NCBI GenBank assembly: GCA_036785705.1
Contig: JAWUZG010000032.1
Location: forward strand, 14,092,001 to 14,156,000
Direction: 5' to 3'
Source of the DNA: Acanthornis magna
Taxonomy: Eukaryota; Chordata; Aves; Passeriformes; Acanthizidae
Length of the DNA: 64,000 nucleotides
The translations under genes and the position numbers were made by a program. Of this stretch, positions 1 to 13,790 are shown in pieces (within the stretch, counting starts at the first letter, position 1; each line of letters starts with the position of its first letter). A model generated the notes under the pieces. It worked only from the letters and a program-made list of their open reading frames with translations. It searched no databases and was not told where the DNA came from.

Positions 1-3000
1 CACTTCAAACCCCTTCTCAGTGCTTCAGCCACCAAAGTGTGGTGTTGTATCAGCACAAATCAATGGAGATAAGCTGAGAGTTGTTAAGAGCTACAGCTGA
101 CATCTGTACTCTTAATAATTCAACAATTCACACATAAACAAAAGTCACATTTCCAGGTTTTATGTTTTCATAAGTTAATGAAAAGAGATAGGTTTCCCAT
201 GAGAGGTGCTGAGACTCCACACAGCATTATTTACCCTTCTTTCAAAAGCATAATTGTCGCCAACGGAAATTACTCAGAATGCAGTAAAACATGTTTTTCT
301 AACAAAATGAAGTCCAAATCCTGCTTCCTGGACCAACATGAACTTTCCAATAGTGGACAATAAAGCTACCTCTGAGACCAGGAAAAACATTATTTGGGTC
401 GTTTTCTGAACCATCCAAGAGCGGTAAATAAATATATAGAGACAAACATTTCACCTCATTATGCTTTGGTTTATGGGAACAGGGGTGGTGCGTGCACAGG
501 AAGATTCCTTAATGATCTCAGGTTGATACTGAACAGACCATGCTGAAAAGCTTTCTCTGGTTCACTAATCCAAATCAAGCAGTGGTATTACAAATATCTT
601 TCAACAAAAATACCCATGTCTTTGTCAGTGTTTTCAAAGAGTTAGTTATAGATTGAACTAGCTTAGATATACCATAAAATAAAGTAAATTAAGAAGCCAT
701 TTTTCTTCCCCATATATTTTTAAAGCTGTACAAAGAGGGGTTTTTGTGGTTCATACAAACAAAAGAGTATTTTTATTTCTAATCTGTCTACCTCTGTACT
801 GTGGAGATGTTTTCCTTTAACTGTATCATTCCAGGACTGCATTAGAAATTGTTACCAGTTTTTGTACCACCGGGTCTGAGTGGGTTGATCTATTTCTTTC
901 TTAGGTGACACAGTCATAATGGCTTTTCAGTGCCTCCATGAGGAGAAAAGTACTTCAGTAATGTATTCCTTAGTGTATACTTGCAATGCCATGAATTTCT
1001 GCCAGTAAGATTGCTCTTTTGTCATCATAAATTATGTTTGCATTGGATGAGTTCAGCAGTCTGGTTAGAGACAAATATTTTCTAATGAGACTCTGAGGCC
1101 ATTAAAAGTTTTCTTATGAATGAATGGCTGCCCTGTTTTTAAGCAGAAATTTATTTCTGTTCAAATGTGCTCTTCATAGAGTATTTTCCCTTATTATGGT
1201 TGTAGATATTTGATCCCAGCAAGCAATAAAAAACTAAGTATGTTTAGTTCTTTTCATGTATCTTCCAAACAAGATACAGCTTTACGTTATTCATTTTTTA
1301 AAGTTTAAAATCTTAAGAAACAACCAAAATTATATGCAGTCCCTGGAAGTAATGAGGACCAACATGGAGGACCAGGGATGACTGTTTCTTTCCCCTGCAC
1401 AAGTGGGGGAGATGTAAAATGTTACTTCTCTTGTTTAAAAGTCAAAAAACAATAGCCAGATATGGTTGCTGGCTATTTAATAGGCAGTCATTACTCTTCT
1501 TCAGAAAAGAAACCCAACAAACACATCTCAATAACAAGTGTTTCACACCAAGGTCATTGCCTGATGTCCCAGACTCACAAGCATCAAAGCCCACTGCCAC
1601 CAGCAGACCTGGGAAGGCAGAGCTAACAGAGCTTTGGCACTACAGTAAAAGCTGATGATTAAATGAAAATGGAGTGTGATTTTTCACAGGCCAAAGAAGT
1701 CTTTTATGTAGATGTCAACTCTGACATGGATTTCTATCCTCTATCTTGTTTGACGTGTATATTAAAAATATGCACCTAGATGCAGATGGATGCAACAGCA
1801 GGGACAGATGATTCTACTTAAATAAATACATACCCACAAGCATTTCTGAAATTATAAACTTTTGAAAATTTCAGAGAAAATCTAATTCTCCAAAAGTCAT
1901 GGTCCCTACTAGACCCACAGTTTCACTAAGTCTGTTCAGTCAGCAATCAATGGTGACAAAATCTTGCTCTCTGCGGGCAACTTGCAGTGACTCCTGATGG
2001 GTTTTTTTTGTTATCACAGAGCATTTTTGACAAAATGGGTAAAGTTCTTCAAGCATCAACAAGCTGCGTGTGCAAGTCTTCAGAGGGTTTTGTGCTGAAT
2101 GTGGGCTGAAATGGTGATGCAGAGTCCTCTGGCCATGCACATGTACTGTACAGCAGCTCCCTGGCCCAGACTACACTTGACAGGCTCACAGTCTGTCATG
2201 GCCCTGACTGCTTGCATAAGCAGCTCAGCTGCTCTCCCTTTGTCACAGAACCTTTTGCAGTTTAGAAAATAAAACAAAATAATAAAAATAAAAACAATAA
2301 TTGCTTGCCTTAGAGTAATTCTGGAGCTCTAAGATGAGCTATTAACTTAGACTCTACCTTTGAGGGCTTATTCAGTTCAGATAAGAAAGACTGGGCTGCT
2401 TTTGCTCTACCCAAAGGAGTGTCCTGCCCTATAAGAACACCTTACCTACTCCTGTTCCTTCCAGAGTCAAGGAGCCCAGAAGCACAAGGATTTAATACCA
2501 GGAAAAAGAGTTACTAATCCACGCAAAAAAAGCTGCTGAAAAACCCTGCTTGCTGTAGGTTTAGTATGCCTTCGGTATTCCTTCAGCAGTTACCCACAGG
2601 GATCCCACCTACCAGTTATTGTAGCGCCTAATTCAAAGAATTTTCAGGATTCCTTAAACACATTCTTCTGAAATGGGCCCCCCATCCCGAAGAACAGGCC
2701 ACATGTGAACCATTCAAAATATGGACCAACACAGGTGCTTTAGAAGTTTCAGACATCCAGCTGTTTTTCAAACCTATCAACTGATGCTCCACAAAGGACA
2801 CAACATTTTTAATGTTTGCTGATGCCTGATGAGTTCAATTTGCCATGATGTTCTGAAAATCTAAAAAACACCAGTTTCAGAGCTATCCAACCACCAAAAT
2901 GGAGCTCTTCCTCATCTTTAGTTTGATGCCTTCCTGTGCCATGGCCTCTTACTACTGGTATGTCTTCAGATGGACAGGTTTTAGGTCTTGGGTGCTGACA

Positions 3001-6000
3001 GGAAGTCTAGGTGGTTGAAGAAAGCCTATCGCCTTATTTGAAAAACATTTTAAACAACTTCCCTTTTATTAAAGAGATTATTTAAAATATAGACCTACGT
3101 AAAAAATTAAAAGATATGACATGTAGAATATTGAAATAATCTTGACAAGATCATGATCAGAAGAAAGTTCACATAAAAGAGAAGAAATGTACTAATTGGT
3201 GAACACAACTGAACCGTAAACACTATGAAATGCTGCTTACCACAGTTGCATTGAATGGCAACATGATCTAATTTAAGAATAAAAACAGCATGAGTCTTCC
3301 AGGTTTGAGTCCCAGGTGAGAGTTTGAATATCTTCTATGACAAATGGCTTGTAACAACTCCAGTAATTGTGTTTAAATAATTTTCGAACAATGAGTTTTG
3401 GGGTTTTAAATGTTCTCTATTTTACTGTAAAGACTTACTAAACATGTTAGAAGAATACAGAGGTAGTCAGATAAAAATGAGGACAAATTTAAAACAATAA
3501 GAGTGAATAAATAGGATCTACTTACTAAAAAAAATGTATCCAAATTACAGAAAGAGTCCAATAAATCAAACCATTTACTCCTTGAAAGGGAATTTTACTG
3601 TCTCATTGGTGCTAACCTTTCAATGCCCAGTTAATGATCACTTCTTCAAAATTGCAAGAAGGAGAATTATTGGTGTGATCAGGCTGTCTTCAGATTTCCT
3701 AGTATTTTCTCATTAATGTTAATATGCCATTAGAACATTCTGCTCTTGAATTAGTGACTCATGATATTAGACATAGCCCTAAGGCAATCATAAGAGTCAC
3801 AAATATATCATAGCACACTTTCATAGCAATGCCCCGTAAAATATCCTTTGCATCTGAAATTCATCGCTTCCTCAGCAATCTCATAAAAATGGTAGCTTTA
3901 GAGACGCCTGCAGCAATGCAGGCAAAACACAAGCCCCTCTTCCACAAGTTACTTCCCAGTGCTGTTATTAGCATTCATAAGTGGTGGAGTTGGCTGGTAG
4001 GGAGCAAAGCACTAACTGTCATCTTGTCATGTTGCATCAGTCACTGCTGATATAAACTGGTGAATAATGGAGGATAAAGTGAGAACTTCTGCAGATAATG
4101 GCAAAATATCAGAACGACAGTAAGGTCATTACTGAGTGATACTCATTTCATAGTGTGTTTTACTTAATAATACTGACAGTGAATAGTTATTTTAAATGCA
4201 ATAAAAATAAATGTTTCCTGGTAGCAACTGAGTTTAAGACATTAGAGGAATCCAGACTTATGAAAAAGGAACCAAACAACCAAGTTTAAGACATCTTTGA
4301 TGGAAGAAGCAAAATTAAAAAATACCTTTGATGGAGGAAGGAGAATGTAAAGATATCTTCAGTTCCATGTGACACTAATAAATATTGAGCATTAGAATCA
4401 ATCTGGAGATTAGCAAATGTTATCTATACGTCTCTCAGTTGCACACCTATCCCCGGACTCTACTAGTTTTTGTTTACATGGAAATATTATTTTTTCTTCA
4501 GTGCTCCTTTCATTAGTGTTATTAACAGTAGTGTTGATCAGTAATCATTGCACACATTCACCCAACTGCAAACCACCCACTCTGTGTACACACAGAGACT
4601 TCCCCACACAGCACTTAATCTGATAGGGAAATAAAAGAGATTCATAAATTGTCAGAGCCTTAGGAAGAAAGTTCAAAGTAATCTAGGAGCCATGTGTTGT
4701 GCAGGATAAGTAGAAGAACGGATTAATAACTCTAATTACAAAATGGAGATTATCCTTAAATGCTTCAATTTGAGTGAGTAATTAATTGAGATAATGGTTG
4801 CAAATACATAGTCTGAAGTGTTCTTACCTTTCATGTTTAAGTAAGGCTAATATCCATAAGGAAGAAATGTCCTCAAAGCATGCTTACCATATTAACCCAG
4901 TCTTCCCCATACAAAGTGAAGTTCTTCTTCTGGCTTAACTCTTTAAACAGCAGATTTCCTATAGTGATTTTGCTTGATGGTTTGCTGCTGCATGATCTTC
5001 AACAAGGCTGATCTGACTCCAAAGCAGGCAATGCTCTCTCAGTGCTCATTTTCATCAAGTTTTGCAGTGAGGAAAGAAAGTTATGCTGCATAATTACTTG
5101 AATATTAGTCTTCCATCAGTCATTTGACAAAACACTGAAAATAAACTCAGGTTAAGAAATTTTTAAAAAAGTGAACACAACTACCATAGGTAGGCATGAC
5201 CCAGTATTTGGATTTTTTTCCCAAATGCACATTTTAATAACGACCTACAAAATTGACTGATAGGACAGTGCCTTGTTGATGGAAGTAGGATAGCTAGACT
5301 GGAAACTGCACATCTCATCTCAGCAGCCCAAGGGAGCCAACCAAGCCTTCAGACCTGCCCCTTATGTGTGGGGTATTGTCTTATTCTGTATTTTTCAGAA
5401 TCACAGTTTTGTTTAAGTCAACATGACATGAAACATTCCAGAAATTTGACTGTATCTTCAGACCCAAACTTGGTCACTCCTGCTTACAGCTAGTGATGAG
5501 GGCATTAGTTACATCACACCTGAGATGTACCAAAGACAAATCCATTCGTTCCTGGAAACTTCCCCGCCCACTCCACACTTCTGAGAAACACAGGCATCAG
5601 AAGATGCAGAGAAGAGGTTGCTGCCCACCTTGAGTTCACAGCTGGGGACCAACTGGCATAAACATAATCAGAAGATATTGTCACTCCATTTGGCAGTAAA
5701 AGCTAAGAAAGAGCATTTCTCACCCCCCTCAGACATTCAAACTGCTCCATATGCTCTTTGTGGTAAGATGAGTGGCTGCAAACCCCCAGCTAGAAAACAG
5801 CCAGAAAGTGGCTGAACGGGGAAAGAGTCATGCTTTGTCTTCCAGCTGCTCCCCTACAGCCTGACATTTTTTAAGTAGGTGTACATTTTGTGAAATAATA
5901 CCCTTAGGCACTCACTGGAGAAGGAGGTTGTTTTCCAGAGCAACCACCATCAGTCCCTGTATACACCACAAAATTGCTGCAATTCTTAGTGGTTTAAATT

Positions 6001-6630
6001 ACTATCTCAGACTTAGGAAAAACACTTTGGTTATATTAAACATGAAGATCTTAAATTTAAACCTGCCAGGAGGCTGGAGATGTGAGAGATGAGATACAGC
6101 AAGCAGGAAAGAAGAAAGGAGGGACCTTTGAAAATTACATTATATTTTGTCTCTAAAACACATTTCTGAAAACAAAACAAGGAAGAAATATTTCATGTAA
6201 TGATGAGATGACAAGAAATTGTAAGAGAAAAGGCATAACATAGGAAGGCGACAGGAAAAAAATATAGCAGGAAAAAAATATACCAGGAAAAAAATGAGGA
6301 AATACAGCAAGAACTCAGACTGGAAGCAACTGTCAGAAGTTTTGATTCCAGAGGAAATGTTCATGGTCAGGATAAAGCAGAAATAGGTTCAAAATGTATT
6401 CAGGACATGCTCACCCACAGTGATCAAAACCACTCTAGCTTTCTTTCCAACAGTGTCCAATGCCAGTACACAGAGCCTCTGTACAAGGCTTCTACAGCTA
6501 CCTGCATCTTAACCACTAGACTGTCTGAGACATTTCCTTTGATGATTTAGAGGGTATGGCCATGAATTAAGGCTGCACTTTTTCCCAGTGGTCAGGTGTT
6601 AACTGAGGTGGTGACTTTTGAGGCGCTTTT
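1..6630. other. Gene-free AT-rich sequence
   Basis: No coding exon, RNA gene or clear mobile element is recognised. All open frames here are short, lack homology and are of chance length. A tandem run of a 16-base unit (around caggaaaaaaatata, three copies) sits at 6251-6296. Confidence 0.7.
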
Positions 6631-6649
6631 GTGTGTGTGTGTGTGTGTG
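6631..6649 (+). repeat. (GT)n microsatellite
   Basis: An uninterrupted run of about nine to ten gt dinucleotides within tttgtgtg...gtgagatgg. It is an ordinary dinucleotide repeat. Confidence 0.9.
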
Positions 6650-9600
6650 AGATGGGGAGGAATAATGAGGGAGAGTATAGGCACAAGATCTTGCTCTGGG
6701 CTGCCTTGGCTGAGCCACTTTCTATTACAGTTTCCAGACCAAGAACTCTCTGTTTGTTCGTGGTCTGCGGAAACCTAACTTATGAAAGGCTTTTTGGCTC
6801 TCCTCCTCATTTCCACTTACTAAATTGCCATAAAAAGCAGTCATGTTATGCAGGGATTTTCACCTTTGGCATTTCTGAGATGTCTAGCCTTCTTGTTTTT
6901 CACATTCCTGCCCTGTGTCAGCAAGTGGTGTGGCTTCAGGAAACAATCTGTGCAGTCATGATTAGCAGAGAAAAAGTCCCATGGAGCTGTGAACTGGAAG
7001 GCCAAGAAGCAAGTGTGATCCACTTGTTGGTTTGAAAAAATCCAAGAGAAAGGGGTCTTAAAAGAAAATCCTGATTTCTCAGCCCTACTAATGTGTGTCA
7101 GTAGTGCTGGCACAGAGAAATTCAGACCCTTCACAGACTCCTGCTCTGGCCCCAGCCGCAGAATCTTCTTTACCTCCAAATTCACCGCTAAGCCTCACTG
7201 GTAGAGACTCCTGATTCAGAGATCCACTAAATCTCCTCACAAGAACAGGAGGCACAAAAGTTATGTGTGGACACCAGAGCAAACCACATTTAATAACCAC
7301 TCTTCACAAATATCTTCATCATCTAAACCAGAAAATAAATAAATCTTTCCAGAGTTGACAATGGGTATAACTCTCACAATAACGGGGAAACAACAGGTCT
7401 GCAAAGTGCAGACACAGGAGATGCTCTTAGAGGGAAGTTGAAAGTTCAGCTGTACTGGAGATAAATGGGGTGGCAGGACAAGAGGTCTGAAGGCAGAGAA
7501 GAACTTTCCCTCAAGGTAAAGAGAATATTTTTAGAGTAGATTTTTCTTTTTATTCAAAACTGATTTGTTTTGTGCATGTTTTAACCATAGACCAACTGAA
7601 CATTCCACTGCCCTGTCAGATTTCTAAACATCCTCTTTCACTGCAAAGTGAGTGTCCTCTCATCCACCTTGAGATCAAGCATAAATGGATTGCAACATTC
7701 TGGGCTGATACGAATGGTATATATTGTAAAAGCTGAGCCTATGCACTAAATTCATGTGTTACATACTGTCTCTCTGTCTCACAATGGGGTCTAGCCCAAG
7801 CAATGTCAAATTGAAACATTGCATTTCTCCAGTGCCCTACTCAGACTAACTCTTGCTTTTCTCAAGAAATGTCAATTTATTTCCTTCACTTAGACTTCAT
7901 TTTTGAACCTCCTTAGTGATATCCAAGAGAGGCAGCGTGGGGGTGGAAATAAAATCAAATCAGCCAGGCCACGGTTACTTTGACTGAGCTAACTATAACT
8001 ACTAACAAGTACAAAAAACTTTGGGAAACCATCACCACAAGAAATGCACTTAAACTAAAAATATTGTAGTACAGTTTGATTGGGTCTTGATCACTGTGTT
8101 TTAAACAAAAATTATCTTTTACTGTTTGTTTTCAAGCAAAGGTCACTAGAAAGACAACTATTATGTATAAACTCTAAGAGAGCTTGTGATTTCTTTCCAA
8201 AACAGTCTCATGCCCTCTATTTTACTCAGGGGAGATGAATTGAAACTGAAACCCACAGTTACTCTACCTAATTATGAGGTTCAGTACTGAAGAACATTTT
8301 TCATAGAATGGCTTAATTTCTGCTTCTGTAGATGACTTGACACAAAAGAAGGTGCTAAGAAGGTGTCCAAAAATTAATGTAGAGCACCCAAAGGGGCTGG
8401 GGACACCATATGACAATGAGAGCTAAAGAGACTATGCAGTTACTATAAACTATGTAAAATGGAGCAGATTAAATCAGGTACTTGTGTCAACCTAAATTAC
8501 TTTTTCATTCACACTTTCACATCCATATTATTATTGTATTTCTCCACTAAAACCAGGCACTTATGTGGTATACTTCTCCTTCTGATTGCCAAGACAAAAG
8601 CACCTGGCTCTTGCTTCAGTTACTGGACTTTCCAGAACGGATGTTTCACACAAACTCACACAGGCATAGTGTTAGTACATTATTTTCATTGAGACAATGC
8701 CAAGCTCTAACTACTTTGAATGACACTTTAAGTACATAGATGCATATTAAAAGCCACTTCCAGAAATAAACTGAAATAATTAAAATAATTTCTCATTATG
8801 CTTAAATAGAAGCAATTTCCAAGCATGAAAAATTGATAGTCAGTCAAATCTTGTTATTCAGCCATGGCATGCGAGATTTATGTTTTGATGTCTGTTAGTT
8901 CTCTAATTGTTTTCCCTCCAAGCATTCATTTGTGGAGATTTGGTAGCTCTCTGGGGTTGTTATTAATTACTCTAAAATAATTTATCCTGAAAAAATTGTT
9001 AGTGCTCTTAATAAGTGGCAAGTCTGAATGCTTACCTGCATGATTCATGACTATCAACTGCTAATAGCAGCTCCTCACTAAAAATACTAAAAGTTCATTG
9101 CCGTAATTACAGCCTTTAATGCAGAACCTTTCACATAGCTGTCTTTACATAAAAGTCTCAGTTTCACACAGATGTCAGCAGTGGCAGGAAGTGCTCCCTT
9201 TTCAGAAGGGTACTGATCATGATTTCAGATGAACTACTATGCAGGAGGCCATCTGCATGAGAAATGGAAGAAATGGCTTGGATGGGGACCCAGTTCACCT
9301 TATCCTGAGCTGGATTGGTTACACCTGCCTTCATACAGCCTGTTCTTACAGACTTCAGTGATTAAGACTGCCTAGGGAAGTCATGGCAAGGCTTCATCAT
9401 ACTTGTTATCACAAGGATTCTTCAAGGGTTTAAGCTGAGTCCTCAACAGTCCAACTGTATAGTATATTCCTATTTCTTTGCAAGATCCATTACTGTTCTT
9501 TTCTTGAGGCTAAACAACTTTATTTTTTCCAGACCTTCAGTGGTGATATTTTCTGCACATGAAATGGGTCTTTGGAGGAAATGTGCCCACCTCAGCCAGC

Positions 9601-12600
9601 AACCTGCACAGGAGAGAAAGTCCATCCCATTTTTACAGGTATCACTTCACTGCAGAGACAGAGCAGGAGGAGCTTCAAAAGCCCATTGTGACCTCTGACT
9701 GCAACAAGGAACCTCTGTGTGTGCAGCAAATGCATAACTCTGCGCATTGATATAAAATCATACATACAGAGTCAAAAATGAAAGCCACATGTGAGTATGA
9801 GAGATTAACTAAGGAAACAGGGATGATGAAAAAGTTGGGATGATGACATGAACATAAACAGAGTATGAGGTTCAGGGGTTTTTGGGATTTTTGTACATGT
9901 CAACAAGTCAGATGAGAAAAGCAAGGGAATTATACATCTCAATATTCAGTTACACTGACTTCAGTGGAGTGCTGTAGCAGATCACAGCACCCAAACATTC
10001 ACATTTCAAAGAAGACTTCAAGAAGAAAGGAATAAAAAATCCAGAAATGTTCAAGCAAGAACTGATAAATAACTAAAAGATGAGAATCATCATAGGAATC
10101 CAGCACATTTAGTTCACAAAGTTACTTAGTTACATCCTCTGGGATTAAAAATACATTGAGGCCCAGCACACAAAGCAAATGATTGGAAGCTGAAGCTAAG
10201 ATTCAAAGATAACCAAGATTCAAAGTCAACCCACTAGCGTGGGAGACAAAACTGTTCAGAGTATTTTACTGGACCTATGGGTCTGTCAGTTGCCTTTTGA
10301 ATAGCAGACTGTGTGCACTAAATATCAAGGAGTTGCACTTACATCAGGATTTGATTAGGTTAATGTTGAAATCTCAAAACTTGCTCAGTTTCGAAATCCT
10401 TAATTTACAGGGTTATTGTCAGTCTTTAATATAAAGCAGTTTTCTTTGTTCAGAATAGAAAAGGAAGGTAAGAATATGAAGCTACACATTGGAAGAGCCA
10501 CTGGTCTTGTAGTAAAGCCCACAAGGAGAGACACCTCAGCAGAGAATTTCCCCTGCACTGCCCATTTCTGCACATGGCATGGCCAGACTGATATATTCTG
10601 AGACAAAAATGTACTGACGAGCTCCCCACAGCAAGCTCTACACATGCTCCTCACAAAAACCTGCATCCTCTTTCTCCAAAATTATGTCAATTTACACAAG
10701 TCAGGATGAAGGAGACATGCTTGGTGCTGGAGATTGTCTGCTGGAAGTAGCTGAAAGACTACTATTTTCCTAGGCTGGCAGAGTCCCTCTAGGTATTTTC
10801 CCTAGGCTGGCAGAGTTCCTCTATTGATTTACCTTATCTCACTTAAGTCTCATTGACTTCTCTGAATCCGATTTCACAGATATTAAATTAAGCTACTTAA
10901 AACACTAGCACTAACTGTTGAAAACTTACATAGGAGATAGTATTTTAAAGGGTATCAGATAAGGAGAAATCCCAGGTGGGTATGAAATGGCTTTTCCTGA
11001 CCAAATGTGCTGGCTAACAATTAGCAAAACACTGTGGGAACAGAAAACTGTTACCAGAGATGTGTCTGACCACAGTTTTACAGGCCCCTGCAGGAGCACA
11101 GAAAAGATTGTAAACTTCAATCCTGTTTCTAAACTGTATTTTAAAAACCCCTTAATGTGGGCTAAAAATGACAGCTGTTTGCATCTGGAACTAATAAGAA
11201 GGCTAGAAAAAAATGGAGTGTGATTGTGGCTCCCTGGCGAAGAAAAGATGGAAATAGATCTAGATTGCAGAAACAGGCAGGAAATCAGATATTATGAATA
11301 TTGCAAAGAAATATGTAAATAAAATATAACCAATGAGAATCTGTTAGTAGATCAGATTATTGTTTGCAAGCAGATGAACTTAAAAGAGAAGATGGATAAT
11401 AAGTAGTGTTTCCCTAGATTGTGGGGGGTACTATTCAATTGCAGTAAGAAGAGAGAAAAAGATTGGGAGAGGGAAGCTAAGCACAGTGGAGCAAGGAGCA
11501 ATTAAAAACTGATGCAACACAATGCCAGGACATTTAAATGAAACAGAATATTGGGGGGGTGAGGGAAAGGAATCCTGGGAATTTTCCAAAAGCAGTTTAA
11601 AGCCATACAAAAATGGCATGTGTGAAAGACATTTTGAACAGTGTTATCAAGGAGTTGAAGGAACCCCACAATATTTCATCAAGATACAAAAAAAGACGGG
11701 CTTGTGTAACTACCCAGTTTCCAGAGATGAACAGATGGCACTAGTAACAGAAAAGGAAAAGGCAATAGCTGAAACGAAAGCATTGAAAGATGCAAACTCT
11801 AGCAAACAGGAGAGACTTGCACAGACCTGAGAAACGAGTTTGTACACAAATACAAGTCACAAGTCAAACAGTGGCAGAGGCAAGACACTGGGAAGAAAGG
11901 AGCATGCAAGTGACACAGAAAATAAACCAGTACTCAGTCAATAACAAATGTACAAGACACAGCAAAAAATAAAATTATAAAAGCAGTGACGTCATGTAGA
12001 AAACTTAATGGAAAAACCTTATACATAGAATCATCATGTTGAGGGTTTCAGGGACCAATTCAACTGCTGATAACTTTGAGATTTCCCACAGATGACATTA
12101 ATGAAACACAATAAGTAAAAAGTAAAGGTTAGTCAAACCCCTCAAAAGCAAATAAATAAACAAAAAACAAAAAAAACCCACCACAAACCAAAAAAGACAG
12201 CAGTAAATGAACAGGAAAACAGAAACCAAAGAGAGAAAATCAGCTGGGTTTTTTCCCATGCTAAAGTCTGCACGAAATAGTGCAAATTAAAACTACAATA
12301 AGACGAGTCTTGGGGCGTTATTATAAACAACAATTAGACACATGAAAAGGAGTAAAAATTGAAATTTCACATAGGAAGGAAATATCATGACTTCTGGATT
12401 TAAAAAACGTATGTCGTAACTAAACCTGAGACATACACTGACATAAAACAAAAGAACATAAAATTGAATAAAACCAAGATATTTATGAGTCAGTTACAGT
12501 ACATAAGTGACACACTGTTTATCACTGACTCCAAAGAAATAAAAATGCTACTGCAGATATCCATCCTCAGCATTATCAGACCAATAATCTAGGGTATAAA

Positions 12601-13600
12601 ACCATCTGATATTTTCTCAAAAACCTCCAAGCACATTCACCACCTGAGACAACAAATGGAGTAAGCTTCTACAGGACACTGTCTCAGCACACTGCAGCTT
12701 GAGTGTTGATAGGAGCTGGAAGCCAGCTACCACATCCTGAAAAATAAAGCAGTGAATGAAGAGGCAATCAGCATACAGCATGAGATCAGCCAGGCAGAAA
12801 AGTACCACTCCAGGAAAAGGCAGGGAGCTGCTGGATTGCATATCAGCTTCATTATCAAGAGATGGTCAAGGAATACTTGGAAAGAACATCTTGAAATAAG
12901 TGTCTGCTCGACAAAAGCCAGCCAGAATTGTTAAGAGTAGGTAAAACCTAGTAGCAAAAGATTTTAGAGGATATTAGGCAACAAGGAGAGGCTTTCTTTT
13001 TTTCTTTTTCCACTTAGTTGATTTCTGGCTTGTGGGAGTTTCGGGGGTATCTTTTTGTTCTGTTTCATTTTTAATGAAAAATATCACAATCAAAACAGGT
13101 ACTTCACTAAAGTGACTGAGAGGTGGATAGGTAACTGCTGAGACAGTGGCCTTACTATGTGAAGGCCCATCAACAGAACAAGAACTTTGACATCATAATT
13201 TAAAAAAAAAAAAAGACATTAACCATGCCAATTAATTGAGAATTTTAAGACAAGCACTAGAAAGAAACAGGAAAATAAAGCAGAGGTATCCAAGTGTGCA
13301 TATTCATTTTTCTGCCAGACTGTCCCTGCTGGGGACAAATTCTTCTCTGTGCCCATAAACACAAGAAACACAGAGAAAAGCTGAGCCAGACTGAAAGCAT
13401 CACTTAAAAGATGAGTGGATCATTGAGAACAAAAGGGTTGTCAAAAGTCAGAGCCACTGTCAGAGGGAAAGCTATTTCTGAAAAGTCAGAATTGCCAAAT
13501 TCAGCCCACAACACCGGGTTAAGTGGTCATGGTACTTGCAGAAGTCAAGTTAAGTGGAAAGGAGATAATGAGAGTTCATAGCACTAGCAGCAGATTTTAG
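6650..13600. other. Gene-free sequence
   Basis: No supported gene. The frames at 11522-11830 and 19880-20275 are the longest in the left part of the window. Neither shows domains, codon constraint or splice context that I can recognise. An AT-rich block at 8690-9125 is discussed as a possible regulatory element. Confidence 0.65.
10763..10824 (+). repeat. 31-base tandem duplication
   Basis: Two adjacent copies (10763-10793 and 10794-10824) share tattttcc(c)taggctggcagagt and differ at a few positions. It looks like a recent local duplication. Confidence 0.85.
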
Positions 13601-13639
13601 ATTTTAGAGTGGCTAGTTCCAGAGAAGTCTTTACAGGTT

Positions 13640-13790
13640 AAAAAAAAAAGGGGGGGGGGGGGGGAAATTGAAAGCAAAGGGAAAAAAATTAAAATAAGAA
13701 AAAGGAAAAAAAGAAAAAAGAAAGCAGAGAAAAGAAAACAAAAAGAAAAATGAAAGAAGAAAAAAGAAAAACAAAAGTATTTTATGAGTA
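13640..13790 (+). repeat. A10-G15 run and polypurine tract
   Basis: Ten A (13640-13649) followed by fifteen G (13650-13664), then more than 100 bases of almost pure purine built from gaaaaa-type words. It is low-complexity sequence, not coding. The long poly-F and poly-P frames on the other strand are translation artefacts of it. Confidence 0.9.

Noticed and set aside
9955..10000. cactgacttcagtggag motif resembling an ancient amniote SINE/LINE tail
   Set aside because: Only about 20 bases match from memory and there is no extended similarity.
11522..11972. Two overlapping frames rich in K, E and Q, looking like a coiled coil
   Set aside because: The region is A-rich, which alone yields Lys/Glu/Gln-rich translations; no homology or exon borders are visible.
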